From Prevotella sp. (GTDB lineage: Bacteria > Bacteroidota > Bacteroidia > Bacteroidales > Bacteroidaceae), in contig JAFYZT010000026.1 in the NCBI GenBank assembly GCA_017548605.1, positions 1 through 64,000 on the forward strand: DNA of 64,000 nucleotides, in the 5' to 3' direction. Shown here piece after piece: positions 33,054 to 41,496 of this stretch (within the stretch, counting starts at the first letter, position 1; each line of letters begins with the position of its first letter). The notes under the pieces were generated by a model. It did no database searches. It saw nothing but the letters and a program-made list of their open reading frames with translations, and was not told the DNA's origin. A program made the translations under genes and the position numbers.

Positions 33054-34271
33054 GTGAAACGAAGAATATCTGTTTTATTCAGGCTGTCAGCACTGACGCT
33101 GCTATTATTAAATGCCTCCATTTTACGAGGACAGTTCCTGACCACCCCGGCCGACTCGTTGGAGTTCAGTCTGTTGACCTGTTCCCCCCATCAAGAGGTG
33201 TACAGCATCTATGGACATACGGCCATCCGTGTTCAGGATAAAAACAACGGTAAAGATTTCGTTGTAAACTACGGTGTGTTCGATTTCCACAGTCCCCATT
33301 TTATCTGGCGCTTCACCTTTGCGGTAGCCGACTATGAGATGGGCATTCTGATGATGCGCGACTTCATGGTTGAGTATATCCGACGCGGGAGTAGTGTTAC
33401 CGAGCAGGTGCTAAATCTGAACAGTCACGAGAAAGCTGTCCTTTTCGATGCATTGCGTGAGAATTTCAAGCCCGAAAATGTCAAATACCGTTACAATTTC
33501 TTCTATGACAACTGCACGACTCGTGCCCGCGACATGATAGTCAATCATTTAGACGGTACTGTTGAATATCGAGATACACTCCCAAATACTTCTTTCCGGG
33601 AATATGTGCATGAGTGCAGTCGTGACTATCCTTGGACAACTTTCGGTATCGACCTGTTGCTGGGAGTCAAGGCCGATTGCTCCACTACCCGTGACGAACG
33701 TCAGTTCCTGCCCTTTAACCTGCATGACGACTTTGCCAATGCCATTATCTGTGACAGCGATGGCAGCGAGCGACCTCTGGTGAAAGAGACTACCGAATTA
33801 TTGAAAGGCGGTCCTGTGATGACCGGTGCCAACCTACCCATCAGTCCACATACAACCATGATATTGTTTTCAGCCATCATCCTATTGGTCACCGCCATAG
33901 AACAGTTCTGGCTGAAACGCATCTTCTGGTGGTTCGATGCTCTGTTGATGCTGATTGTCGGTTTAGTGGGGCTTGTGTTATGCGCCCTATTCTTCTCCCA
34001 TCACCCTACGGTGAAAAGCAACCTGCAATGTCTGTTGTTCAATCCTCTACCCTTGGTAATGCTCTTCCCTGTGGTGAAGAGATTGCGTAAGGGACAAGGC
34101 CATTGGTGGTGGACGATGCAGCTCATCCTTATTGTCATGTGCGTCATTGGCTCTTTCTTCCAACATTATGCTACGGGCATGATTGTTTTGGCATGTGTTT
34201 TGCTGTATAGGTGTGTAACGAGGGTACAGTTAGGAAAAAATACCGCAAGGAGGGGTAGTAATTCAGAATAA
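33054..34271 (+). CDS. DUF4105 membrane protein
   Basis: A 405-residue protein with a signal peptide (about 1-26). A DUF4105 domain (about 35-190) has LLTCSPHQEVYSIYGHTAIRV and the Cys-containing YNFFYDNCTTRARDMI segment, which resembles the Cys/His arrangement of papain-like NlpC-type or lipocalin-associated enzymes. Four hydrophobic segments (about 262-395) follow. The start is GTG, because the signal peptide MKRRISVLFRL begins there. It lies 48 bases after the kinase gene. Function is unknown; a periplasmic enzyme domain with a membrane anchor fits what is seen. Confidence 0.8.
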   Translation: MKRRISVLFRLSALTLLLLNASILRGQFLTTPADSLEFSLLTCSPHQEVYSIYGHTAIRVQDKNNGKDFVVNYGVFDFHSPHFIWRFTFAVADYEMGILMMRDFMVEYIRRGSSVTEQVLNLNSHEKAVLFDALRENFKPENVKYRYNFFYDNCTTRARDMIVNHLDGTVEYRDTLPNTSFREYVHECSRDYPWTTFGIDLLLGVKADCSTTRDERQFLPFNLHDDFANAIICDSDGSERPLVKETTELLKGGPVMTGANLPISPHTTMILFSAIILLVTAIEQFWLKRIFWWFDALLMLIVGLVGLVLCALFFSHHPTVKSNLQCLLFNPLPLVMLFPVVKRLRKGQGHWWWTMQLILIVMCVIGSFFQHYATGMIVLACVLLYRCVTRVQLGKNTARRGSNSE

Positions 34272-34333
34272 ATTCGTATTTTTGCAAAATATTTTGAAAC
34301 CAAATGTTGTTTAGGAGGTGTAGTTTTTGATAA

Positions 34334-34370
34334 ACCACCCCTACCCCATCTTTGGAAAAGGAGGGGAAAG
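34334..34370. repeat. GC-rich palindromic repeat, copy 5
   Basis: ACCACCCCTACCCCATC, then TTTGG and AAAAGGAGGGG, downstream of the DUF4105 gene and 90 bases before secA. It closely resembles the copy inside coaBC. Confidence 0.7.
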
Positions 34371-34462
34371 ATACCAACCATTCATTTTATTAAAATTGAA
34401 AACATAAGGTTACCAAACAAACATAATAGAAAACATTAACTGAAATCATACATATTATAATA

Positions 34463-37400
34463 ATGAGTATAACAAGTATTTTCCAATCATTGTTCGGCAA
34501 CAAATACGCCAGAGACAAGAAACTGGTGCAACCTATTGTTGACAAGGTGAAAGCCATTTATCCCGAGATAGAAGCCTTGGATGACAACCAGTTGCGTGCC
34601 AAGACAAAGGAGATTCAGCGTTACGTTCAGGACTCCGCCACGGAACAAAAAGAAGAAATCAACCGATTGAAAGCCACCATTGAAGACACCCCCATCGATG
34701 AGCGTGAGGCCATCTTCAATAAGATAGATAAGATAGAGAAAGAAGTTCTCGAATTATACGAAGAGAAATTGGACGAGGTGTTGCCCATCGCTTTCAGTAT
34801 TGTGAAAGAGACCGCCCGTCGTTTCAAGGAAAATGACGAGATTGTCGTTGATGCCACAGACATGGACCGCGATTTGGCCACCACGAAGGATTTTGTACGC
34901 ATAGAGGGTGACAAAGCCATTTACACGACACATTGGGTTGCCGGTGGTAACGACCAGCGTTGGGACATGGTTCATTATGACGTACAGCTATTTGGCGGTG
35001 CCGTACTACACCAGGGTAAGATAGCTGAGATGGCCACCGGTGAAGGTAAGACCCTTGTGGCCACCCTTCCTGTGTTCCTGAATGCGTTGACCGGCAACGG
35101 TGTGCATGTGGTGACTGTGAACGATTATCTTGCCAAACGTGACTCTGAGTGGATGGGGCCGTTGTATGAGTTCAACGGTCTTTCCGTGGACTGTATTGAC
35201 AAGCACAAGCCTAACTCCCCCGAACGCCGCAGAGCATATCAGGCCGATATCACCTTCGGTACGAACAATGAGTTTGGTTTCGACTATTTGCGTGACAACA
35301 TGGCGATTTCGCCTGATGACCTGGTGCAACGTTCACATAACTATGCTATCGTCGACGAGGTTGACTCCGTGTTGGTTGATGATGCCCGTACTCCTTTGAT
35401 TATCTCTGGTCCCGTGCCCAAGGGTGATGACCAGATGTTTGAGGAATATCAACCATTGGTTGAAAAACTAGTAGGTGTACAGCGTCGTCTGGCTACCGAG
35501 TTTCTGGCCGATGCCAAGACCAAGATAGCCAAGGGCCGTGAAGCCAACGACCAAAAGCTCACCCAAGAAGGTTTCCTGTCGTTGTATCGCTCCCATAAAG
35601 CTCTGCCGAAAAACAAGCCGTTGATTAAATACCTCTCCGAAGAAGGTATCAAGGCCGGCATGTTGCAGACCGAGGAAGAATACATGGCCAACAACAACCG
35701 CCGCATGCCTGAGGCTGTCGAGCCGTTGTATTTCGTTGTTGATGAGAAGTTGAACTCCGTCGATCTCACCGACAAAGGTACGGATTGGCTGGCAGGACAG
35801 GTGAACGACAAGCAGCTGTTCGTGTTGCCCGACATCACCAGTGAGTTGTCGGAATTGGAAGCTCAAACTGGGTTAACCGATGAAGAGAAGATTAACAAGA
35901 AAGACGACCTGATGAGCCATTATGCTGTGCAGAGTGAGCGTGTGCATACCCTCCAGCAGCTGTTGAAGGCTTATACTATGTTCAATAAGGACGACGAGTA
36001 TGTCGTCATCGACGGTGAGGTGAAAATTGTCGATGAACAGACCGGCCGTATCATGGAAGGTCGTCGTTGGAGCGACGGTCTGCATCAGGCCGTGGAAGCT
36101 AAGGAACACGTGAAGGTTGAAGCTGCTACGCAGACCTTCGCCACCATCACCCTTCAGAACTATTTCCGTATGTACCATAAGTTGGCAGGTATGACCGGTA
36201 CCGCCACCACCGAGGCTGGTGAGTTCTGGGACATCTATAAGTTGGACGTGGTGGAGATTCCCACGAACAAGCCTGTCATCCGTAACGACATGAACGACCG
36301 CGTGTACAAGACCGCCCGCGAGAAGTACAATGCCGTTATTGACGAGATTGTCGCCATGCGCGAGAGTGGCCGTCCCACCCTTGTCGGTACCACATCCGTG
36401 GAAATCAGTGAACTGTTGTCGAGGATGCTCAATTTACGAAAGATTCCGCACAATGTGCTGAATGCCAAGTTGCACCAGAAGGAAGCCGACATCGTGGCCC
36501 AAGCTGGTAGGAGCACCGACGGTAAGGGTGCCGTGACCATTGCCACCAACATGGCTGGTCGTGGTACCGACATCAAGCTAACCCCCGAGGTGAAAGAAGC
36601 CGGTGGTTTGGCCATCATCGGTACCGAACGCCATGAGAGCCGTCGTGTGGACCGTCAGTTGCGCGGTCGTTCCGGTCGTCAGGGCGACCCCGGCTCATCA
36701 GTATTCTATGTGTCATTGGAAGACAAGCTGATGCGTCTTTTCGCCTCCGAGAAGATAGCCAAGGTGATGGATCGTCTGGGCTTTGAAGATGGCGAACGTA
36801 TCGAGCACTCGATGATTAACAAGAGCATCGAGCGTGCCCAGAAGAAGGTGGAAGAGAACAACTTCGGCATCCGTAAGCGTCTGTTGGAATACGACGACGT
36901 GATGAACAAGCAGCGTACCGTAATCTATGAGAAACGTCGTCACGCCTTGATGGGAGAGCGTATCGGCATGGATATTGCCAACCTTATCTGGGACCGTGTG
37001 TTCAGCTATATCAACAATAACGATTACGTGGGTTGCAAGGAGCAGTTCCTGAAGGTTCTGGCCATGGAATGTCCTTTCGATGAACACACCTTCAATAATA
37101 CCGACCGTGATGAATTGGCCGAGCAGGCATTCCAGGAAGCTATGGAGAGTTTCAAACGTAAGACCGACCGTATCCAAACCACTGCATGGCCCGTCATCAA
37201 GCGTGTCTATGAGGAGCAAGGTCAGATGTACGAGCGCATTGTCGTTCCCATCACCGATGGCAAGCATCCCCGTCCATATGCTATTCCCTGTAACCTCAAG
37301 GAGGCCTACGACACAGAATGTAAGTCAGTGGTGAAACAGTTTGAGAAAGTCATCCTGTTGCATGTCATCGATGACTGTTGGAAAGAAAATCTCCGTCAGT

Positions 37401-37795
37401 TAGACGAATTGCGCCACAGTGTGCAGAACGCTTCCTATGAACAGAAAGACCCGTTGTTGATTTTCAAGTTGGAAAGTGTGAAGCTGTTCGACACCATGGT
37501 TGACGAGATGAATGACCGTATTGCCAGCATCCTCATGCGTGGACAGATTGCTATCCAGCAGGATGACCGTGTGCAGGAAGCTGCTCCTGAGCAACACAGT
37601 CAGCGTTACAACGAGAGCAAGGGCGACGACCTGGTGGACCAGGACCAGAAGGCCGCCGCTTCGCAAGACACCCGTGAGACTGCCCAACAGCAACGCCGCC
37701 AGCCCATTATCAAGGATAAGCTACCTGGTAGAAACGAACCTTGTCCTTGCGGCAGTGGAAAGAAGTTCAAGAATTGCCACGGACGGGGACTATAA
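34463..37795 (+). CDS. secA: Preprotein translocase ATPase SecA
   Basis: SecA drives unfolded preproteins through SecYEG. This 1110-residue Bacteroidetes form is longer than E. coli SecA (901). It has the N-terminal DEAD motor with [14 protein letters not shown] near residue 190, [18 protein letters not shown] and [21 protein letters not shown] preprotein-crosslinking region with an extra insertion (about 320-500) follows, then the second motor domain with NMAGRGTDI and [16 protein letters not shown]. The scaffold and wing domains come next. The C-terminus is a SEC-C zinc-binding tail, [14 protein letters not shown] (about 1095-1108), that contacts SecB or ribosomes. It appears to be transcribed alone. 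Confidence 0.98.
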   Translation: MSITSIFQSLFGNKYARDKKLVQPIVDKVKAIYPEIEALDDNQLRAKTKEIQRYVQDSATEQKEEINRLKATIEDTPIDEREAIFNKIDKIEKEVLELYEEKLDEVLPIAFSIVKETARRFKENDEIVVDATDMDRDLATTKDFVRIEGDKAIYTTHWVAGGNDQRWDMVHYDVQLFGGAVLHQGKIAEMATGEGKTLVATLPVFLNALTGNGVHVVTVNDYLAKRDSEWMGPLYEFNGLSVDCIDKHKPNSPERRRAYQADITFGTNNEFGFDYLRDNMAISPDDLVQRSHNYAIVDEVDSVLVDDARTPLIISGPVPKGDDQMFEEYQPLVEKLVGVQRRLATEFLADAKTKIAKGREANDQKLTQEGFLSLYRSHKALPKNKPLIKYLSEEGIKAGMLQTEEEYMANNNRRMPEAVEPLYFVVDEKLNSVDLTDKGTDWLAGQVNDKQLFVLPDITSELSELEAQTGLTDEEKINKKDDLMSHYAVQSERVHTLQQLLKAYTMFNKDDEYVVIDGEVKIVDEQTGRIMEGRRWSDGLHQAVEAKEHVKVEAATQTFATITLQNYFRMYHKLAGMTGTATTEAGEFWDIYKLDVVEIPTNKPVIRNDMNDRVYKTAREKYNAVIDEIVAMRESGRPTLVGTTSVEISELLSRMLNLRKIPHNVLNAKLHQKEADIVAQAGRSTDGKGAVTIATNMAGRGTDIKLTPEVKEAGGLAIIGTERHESRRVDRQLRGRSGRQGDPGSSVFYVSLEDKLMRLFASEKIAKVMDRLGFEDGERIEHSMINKSIERAQKKVEENNFGIRKRLLEYDDVMNKQRTVIYEKRRHALMGERIGMDIANLIWDRVFSYINNNDYVGCKEQFLKVLAMECPFDEHTFNNTDRDELAEQAFQEAMESFKRKTDRIQTTAWPVIKRVYEEQGQMYERIVVPITDGKHPRPYAIPCNLKEAYDTECKSVVKQFEKVILLHVIDDCWKENLRQLDELRHSVQNASYEQKDPLLIFKLESVKLFDTMVDEMNDRIASILMRGQIAIQQDDRVQEAAPEQHSQRYNESKGDDLVDQDQKAAASQDTRETAQQQRRQPIIKDKLPGRNEPCPCGSGKKFKNCHGRGL

Positions 37796-37798
37796 AAA

Positions 37799-37830
37799 GC
37801 CTCCCCCTTTCCCCCTCCGAAGGAGGGGAA
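37799..37830. repeat. GC-rich palindromic repeat, copy 6
   Basis: CCCCTCC-GAA-GGAGGGG (37812-37828) preceded by CCTCCCCCTTTCC starts three bases after the secA stop. It could form a weak terminator hairpin. Confidence 0.7.
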
Positions 37831-37905
37831 TGAAATGGAGGTGAGTGTTGAAGATGGTAGCTGTTACCCTGCAGGGGAATTGTTAATCATGAATTGTAAA
37901 TTGTT

Positions 37906-38685
37906 ATGCGGATAGACATTGAGCAGCTGACGAAGTGTTTCGGAGAAAAGAAAGCCGTTGACATCGACCATCTGTCGTTTGAAGGCAGCGGTATCATTGG
38001 TTTAGTGGGCAACAACGGAGCAGGTAAGACCACCTTATTCCGACTGATGCTCGACCTATTGAAGGCCGATACGGGACACGTCATGTACCAGTTTTCACCC
38101 ACAATGGAGGGGAATACAGATGGATTGGAGACAAGCGATGGAAGCCCAACTACAAATGAGGAAGGCATTGATCCCGCGCAAAGTGAGGAGTGGAAACACC
38201 ACACCGGTGCATATATTGATGACGGGTTCCTGATAGACTTTCTCACCCCCGAGGAATATTTTTCCTTTGTAGGCAAAGTGTCCGGCTTGACCGAGGCAGA
38301 GACCATGGAAAGGGTTCAACATTTCGAGACGTTGATGGCCGGAGAAATTATGGACCAGAAGAAACTCATCCGTGACTATTCTGCCGGCAACAAGCACAAG
38401 ATAGGCATCATTGCCTCCATGCTCAACCATCCTCAACTGGTAATTCTCGATGAGCCATTCAACTTCCTTGACCCTACATCGCAGAACGTGCTCAAACATA
38501 CTCTGGAACAATATGCCAAGGAACATGGTGCCATGGTATTCGTTAGTAGTCATAATTTGGCACATACAGTGGATATCAGCCACCGTATCATTCTGTTGGA
38601 GAATGGTTTTGCCATCAAGGACATCAACAACGAGGGCAAGGCTGCAGAGAAGGAACTGGAGGAGTATTTTGAGGTGGAGGGTTGA
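37906..38685 (+). CDS. ABC transporter ATP-binding protein (DUF5687-partner type)
   Basis: A 259-residue nucleotide-binding subunit. Walker A is GLVGNNGAGKTTL (about 31-43). The signature is degenerate (YSAGNKHKIGI rather than LSGGQ). Walker B is LVILDEPFNFLDP and the switch His is in SSHNLAHT. The stretch HHTGAYIDDGFLIDFLTPEEYF is characteristic of the ATPases that normally accompany DUF5687 permeases. Residues about 64-97 hold an extra Ser/Thr/Glu/Asp-rich insertion between the Q-loop strands. No permease is adjacent; the DUF5687 protein at 10320 is the obvious candidate. A tandem 8-bp repeat begins just after the stop. Confidence 0.87.
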   Translation: MRIDIEQLTKCFGEKKAVDIDHLSFEGSGIIGLVGNNGAGKTTLFRLMLDLLKADTGHVMYQFSPTMEGNTDGLETSDGSPTTNEEGIDPAQSEEWKHHTGAYIDDGFLIDFLTPEEYFSFVGKVSGLTEAETMERVQHFETLMAGEIMDQKKLIRDYSAGNKHKIGIIASMLNHPQLVILDEPFNFLDPTSQNVLKHTLEQYAKEHGAMVFVSSHNLAHTVDISHRIILLENGFAIKDINNEGKAAEKELEEYFEVEG

Positions 38686-38692
38686 TTGTTAG

Positions 38693-38732
38693 GAGTCTGG
38701 GAGTTTGAGAGTTTGGGAGTTTGGGAGTTTGG
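38693..38732. repeat. Five tandem 8-bp units, GAGTTTGG
   Basis: GAGTCTGG, GAGTTTGA and then GAGTTTGG three times. It lies between the ABC gene and the tRNA-Cys terminator. Confidence 0.88.
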
Positions 38733-38759
38733 ACAATAGTAATAGTATAAGATTATAAA

Positions 38760-38796
38760 CGATAAAGGGCGGGATTTATCATCCCGCCCTTTATCG
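38760..38796 (-). terminator. Terminator after tRNA-Cys (probably bidirectional)
   Basis: A 15-bp perfect stem (CGATAAAGGGCGGGA) with a 7-base loop ends two bases from the tRNA-Cys 3' end. It has A/T-rich arms on both sides. Confidence 0.8.
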
Positions 38797-38798
38797 TG

Positions 38799-38869
38799 AG
38801 GTGCGTAGCAGAGTCGAACTGCTCTATACGGTTTTGCAGACCGCCACCTAACCGCTTGGTTAACGCACC
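38799..38869 (-). tRNA. tRNA-Cys (GCA)
   Basis: A 71-nt cloverleaf on the minus strand. The acceptor is GGTGCGT/ACGCACC and the discriminator is T. The anticodon loop CTGCAAA lies in the stem GCGGT/ACCGT, giving anticodon GCA. The T-arm carries GTTCGACTC. CCA is not encoded. Confidence 0.93.
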
Positions 38870-38888
38870 CTGTTTTTGTTTGCGGATG

Positions 38889-38920
38889 CAAAGGTAGGGA
38901 TATTTTTCCAAGTCACCAAA
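38889..38920 (-). promoter_or_regulatory. Promoter of tRNA-Cys
   Basis: The -33 TTTG (38917-38920), a 20-base spacer and the -7 TACCTTTG (38889-38896) on the minus strand. The geometry is identical to the tRNA-Asp promoter. Confidence 0.75.
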
Positions 38921-39043
38921 TTTTTTTATCAGTTTTTTAAGAGAGGATAATGATGCTCGGTCGCAGAATGGAGATTAACGCTTTCTGAAGATGACGCTCA
39001 TAAATGGCAGGTTGAAATAATTTGACTTTTTTTGGCGTAATAC

Positions 39044-39131
39044 TTGTTATTTTGCAATATTCTTATTATATTTGCAATATCCTATTGAAAAAGGTTACTG
39101 ACGGCCTAAAGGGTTCCTTCCGTCAATAACC
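39044..39131 (+). promoter_or_regulatory. Promoter and leader hairpin of the Arg/His-rich protein gene
   Basis: The -33-like TTG (39044-39046) and -7 TATATTTG (39067-39074) have a 20-base spacer. In the predicted leader a hairpin pairs GGTTACTGACGG (39093-39104) with CCGTCAATAACC (39120-39131), 35 bases before the ATG. The rest of the gap from 38921 to 39043 shows no gene. Confidence 0.55.
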
Positions 39132-39166
39132 CCCTATCACCATGAGGAGCCCAAAGAATACAGCCT

Positions 39167-39463
39167 ATGAAACGTTTTCTGATGACCATCATCGCCATGC
39201 TTACCATGGTTTTGGCTGCCAATGCCATGACGGACATGGGGCCCCGCAAGAGGGTTCCTCGTCGCCACGCAGTTGCGCCGCGTCATCGTGCCCCACGCCA
39301 TTACCGTCATGCCTCGCCGAGGTTCAGGCATCAAGCTCCTCCTCCCCGTTACAGGAGACATCATGCACCCCGTTATAGGAAACATGCTGCTCCACCAAGG
39401 TACAGACGTCACGCTGTTCGTCCTAGGACACAAGCCAGGAGACATGCTCCCAGAAGGAGATAA
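39167..39463 (+). CDS. Small secreted Arg/His/Pro-rich protein
   Basis: This 98-residue protein has a clear signal peptide (1-20, ending LAANA). The mature part of about 78 residues is almost only Arg, His, Pro, Ala and Tyr. Motifs such as APPPRYRRH and APRYRKHA recur, and it contains no acidic residue after the first few. It must be extremely basic. I do not recognise a family. The signal peptide, promoter, leader hairpin and terminator argue it is a real gene. Binding of polyanions (LPS, nucleic acid, polyphosphate) or metals through His is possible, but this is only inference. Confidence 0.7.
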   Translation: MKRFLMTIIAMLTMVLAANAMTDMGPRKRVPRRHAVAPRHRAPRHYRHASPRFRHQAPPPRYRRHHAPRYRKHAAPPRYRRHAVRPRTQARRHAPRRR

Positions 39464-39479
39464 GCCCACGTGAAGCAAT

Positions 39480-39512
39480 AAAAACGGTTGACATAATTGT
39501 CAGCCGTTTTTT
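39480..39512 (+). terminator. Terminator of the Arg/His-rich protein gene
   Basis: AAAACGGTTGACA pairs with TGTCAGCCGTTTT (one G-T pair) around a short loop and is followed by a T-run. Confidence 0.8.
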
Positions 39513-39514
39513 AC

Positions 39515-39535
39515 ATTGAACGTTGAAAGTTGAAC
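39515..39535. repeat. Three tandem 7-bp units, TTGAANN
   Basis: TTGAACG, TTGAAAG, TTGAACA immediately after the terminator; the same family as at 4820 and 23673. Confidence 0.75.
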
Positions 39536-39642
39536 ATTGGAAGAGATTGGGACCGTGTTAGACAAACCTTCTCTACTCGAAGATTTTGTCCGCTTAAGGA
39601 CAAAATCGCCCTTGGGAAAAGAGAGTTTACGTAGGGAAAAGC

Positions 39643-40836
39643 TTAATGTCGCCAGATGCGTTGCATCTTGCGGTGAATGAGGAAGGTATTGATGACAGCT
39701 GTGGCTGCGAAGATGAGCAAGCCAGCTATGATTGTCGGCAAGAATGAGCCATCGTTAACTACCGGGAAGAGTTGTTGCAGTTCATCCATATAATACCGAC
39801 GGATAAAGAAAACTACGATGACAGCTATAATCAGTGATGCTCCATTAAGAATCAATGCCAGCAGTGTATATGGTTGCGACACCTTCTTGGGACTGTAACC
39901 AATGAGCATGAGGTTCTGCAGCTTTCCTTCGTTTTTCTGTATGAGGAGGAAGATGCTCAAAAAAAGGATATAACAGCTGAGTATGGTAACAATGATTCCT
40001 ATGGTTACCACGAGGAATACCAATAGTCGGAGGAAATGAGCAGTTTTCTGCATTTCCTCTTCGTCAGCACCCATCTCATAGCCCATCTCTTCCATGAACG
40101 GGGTTATTCGTTTGTCGGCTGGATTGTTGAGTTCCACCACCAGTCGGGTAGGATTATTATCCGCTTCGGGGGCAAATCTCTTCCTACTCCACTCCATGAA
40201 CGACTGAGGCACTAGTATGGAGCTCATGCGATTGGACAAGCTCACCACCCGTCCCTTGAACACTTCGTCGTTGTTGTTTCCTCGCAGTTGCAAAGCCAAG
40301 TCGATCATACCCAGTAATCCATCGCTCACCTTCGGCATTCCATGTGTCTGCGCATAACCAAAATTGTACATATTGATGTATGAGCGCGGCAATATAACTG
40401 GCACCTCATGGCTTCCCTCCACATATTGCCATTCACCTTCGGGGATGTCTAAAAATGCATCGGGTATGGCTTCGATGAATATTTCCGAGCTGAGAATACG
40501 ATGACCATTGATACCCATGTCCGCATTTACATGGTAAGGTGCTAATGTGAACGAGCCTACCTGCGCCACAAACGGCTGTTCCGCCACCTCGTCAATCTCG
40601 TCGTTGGCAAACGTCCCTGTCTGTCCTGACAGTACACTCCCCGACCCTATCTTCTTACTCATAATCATGTAATCCGCCTTCATGAACGAGTCTTTCTCAG
40701 TGAATACAGGTATCACGTCATGGTAAAACTGGATTCCCAGAAGTATGATTGTCAATCCTATGAGGTTAGCGAGGAAAAATCCAAGGGACTGAGATATGCT
40801 AACATGCTGTCGAAGGAGTTTCCAAAGGAGTTTCAT
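39643..40836 (-). CDS. FtsX/MacB-like ABC transporter permease
   Basis: A 397-residue protein with an N-terminal membrane segment (about 19-40) and a large periplasmic domain (about 45-265). Three more membrane segments follow near 272-300, 322-345 and 362-382. This is the FtsX/LolC/MacB topology of mechanotransmission permeases. Its first codons overlap the upstream ATPase gene by 4 bases, so the two form one transporter. FtsE-like ATPase plus FtsX-like permease systems move lipoproteins or peptides or activate periplasmic enzymes rather than importing solutes. The preceding DUF4836 lipoprotein gene is in the same operon. Confidence 0.82.
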   Translation of the reverse strand: MKLLWKLLRQHVSISQSLGFFLANLIGLTIILLGIQFYHDVIPVFTEKDSFMKADYMIMSKKIGSGSVLSGQTGTFANDEIDEVAEQPFVAQVGSFTLAPYHVNADMGINGHRILSSEIFIEAIPDAFLDIPEGEWQYVEGSHEVPVILPRSYINMYNFGYAQTHGMPKVSDGLLGMIDLALQLRGNNNDEVFKGRVVSLSNRMSSILVPQSFMEWSRKRFAPEADNNPTRLVVELNNPADKRITPFMEEMGYEMGADEEEMQKTAHFLRLLVFLVVTIGIIVTILSCYILFLSIFLLIQKNEGKLQNLMLIGYSPKKVSQPYTLLALILNGASLIIAVIVVFFIRRYYMDELQQLFPVVNDGSFLPTIIAGLLIFAATAVINTFLIHRKMQRIWRH

Positions 40837-41474
40837 AGACGAATGGTTTTATCATAGTCCAACATCATGTGCTTGCCGATACTCGTAACAATAAGTGCAG
40901 CACCCTGTCGTTCAACTTCTCCCATCATTACCTCACTCATGATGGCTGCATTACTGTCATCGAGGTGGCTGACAGGTTCGTCGAGAAGAAGGAAGTCGAA
41001 AGGCTGAGCCAAAGCGCGTATGAGAGCCACGCGCTGTTGCTGCCCGAAGGACATGTGCCCTACCTTTGCTTCTTTCTTATCCTCGATACCTAATTGTTCG
41101 AACCATCGGTTGATTTGTTCATCGGAAGCATGCGCAGACAATGAGTTTTTTATCTCCACATTCTCACGTGCTGTCAGCTCAGGGAAGAGGCGCAATTCTT
41201 GGAAGAGGTAGGCGATATGGTGTTGTCGGATGTTGCACCAATCATTGACCAAGAGCGTACGTATGTCTTTATCGTCAAAGGTGATGTCACCTGAGTAATC
41301 GCGACGATATCCCATGAGGAACCCGCACAAAGAACTTTTTCCTTGTCCACTATCTGCGATGACAAGGTATTTCTTACCTTTTTCGAAAGACACATCTTTA
41401 TTCCAAATATCACTTTCTATGTGTTGTTGTGCGAACACATCGGGTATGACATGATGTAGGGAGATGTTATGCAT
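40833..41474 (-). CDS. ABC transporter ATP-binding protein (LolD/FtsE-like)
   Basis: A 213-residue ATPase. Walker A reads VIADSGQGKSS (about 41-51), with Ala where the first Gly is usual. The Q-loop is LFQELRLFPELT. The signature is MSFGQQQRVALIRAL instead of LSGGQ. Walker B is FLLLDEPVSHLD. The H-loop is replaced: the expected His region reads IVTSIGKHMML. I use the ATG at 41474, since the upstream in-frame codons read through repeat-poor spacer and add an unrelated tail. It is coupled to the FtsX-like gene downstream and lies 22 bases after the DUF4836 gene. Confidence 0.83.
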   Translation of the reverse strand: MHNISLHHVIPDVFAQQHIESDIWNKDVSFEKGKKYLVIADSGQGKSSLCGFLMGYRRDYSGDITFDDKDIRTLLVNDWCNIRQHHIAYLFQELRLFPELTARENVEIKNSLSAHASDEQINRWFEQLGIEDKKEAKVGHMSFGQQQRVALIRALAQPFDFLLLDEPVSHLDDSNAAIMSEVMMGEVERQGAALIVTSIGKHMMLDYDKTIRL

Positions 41475-41496
41475 TATGGTGTTGAGTGACGAGTTA

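Noticed and set aside
38951-38989. A 12-codon frame in the gap after tRNA-Cys.
   Set aside because: No promoter spacing, biased composition or structure supports it.
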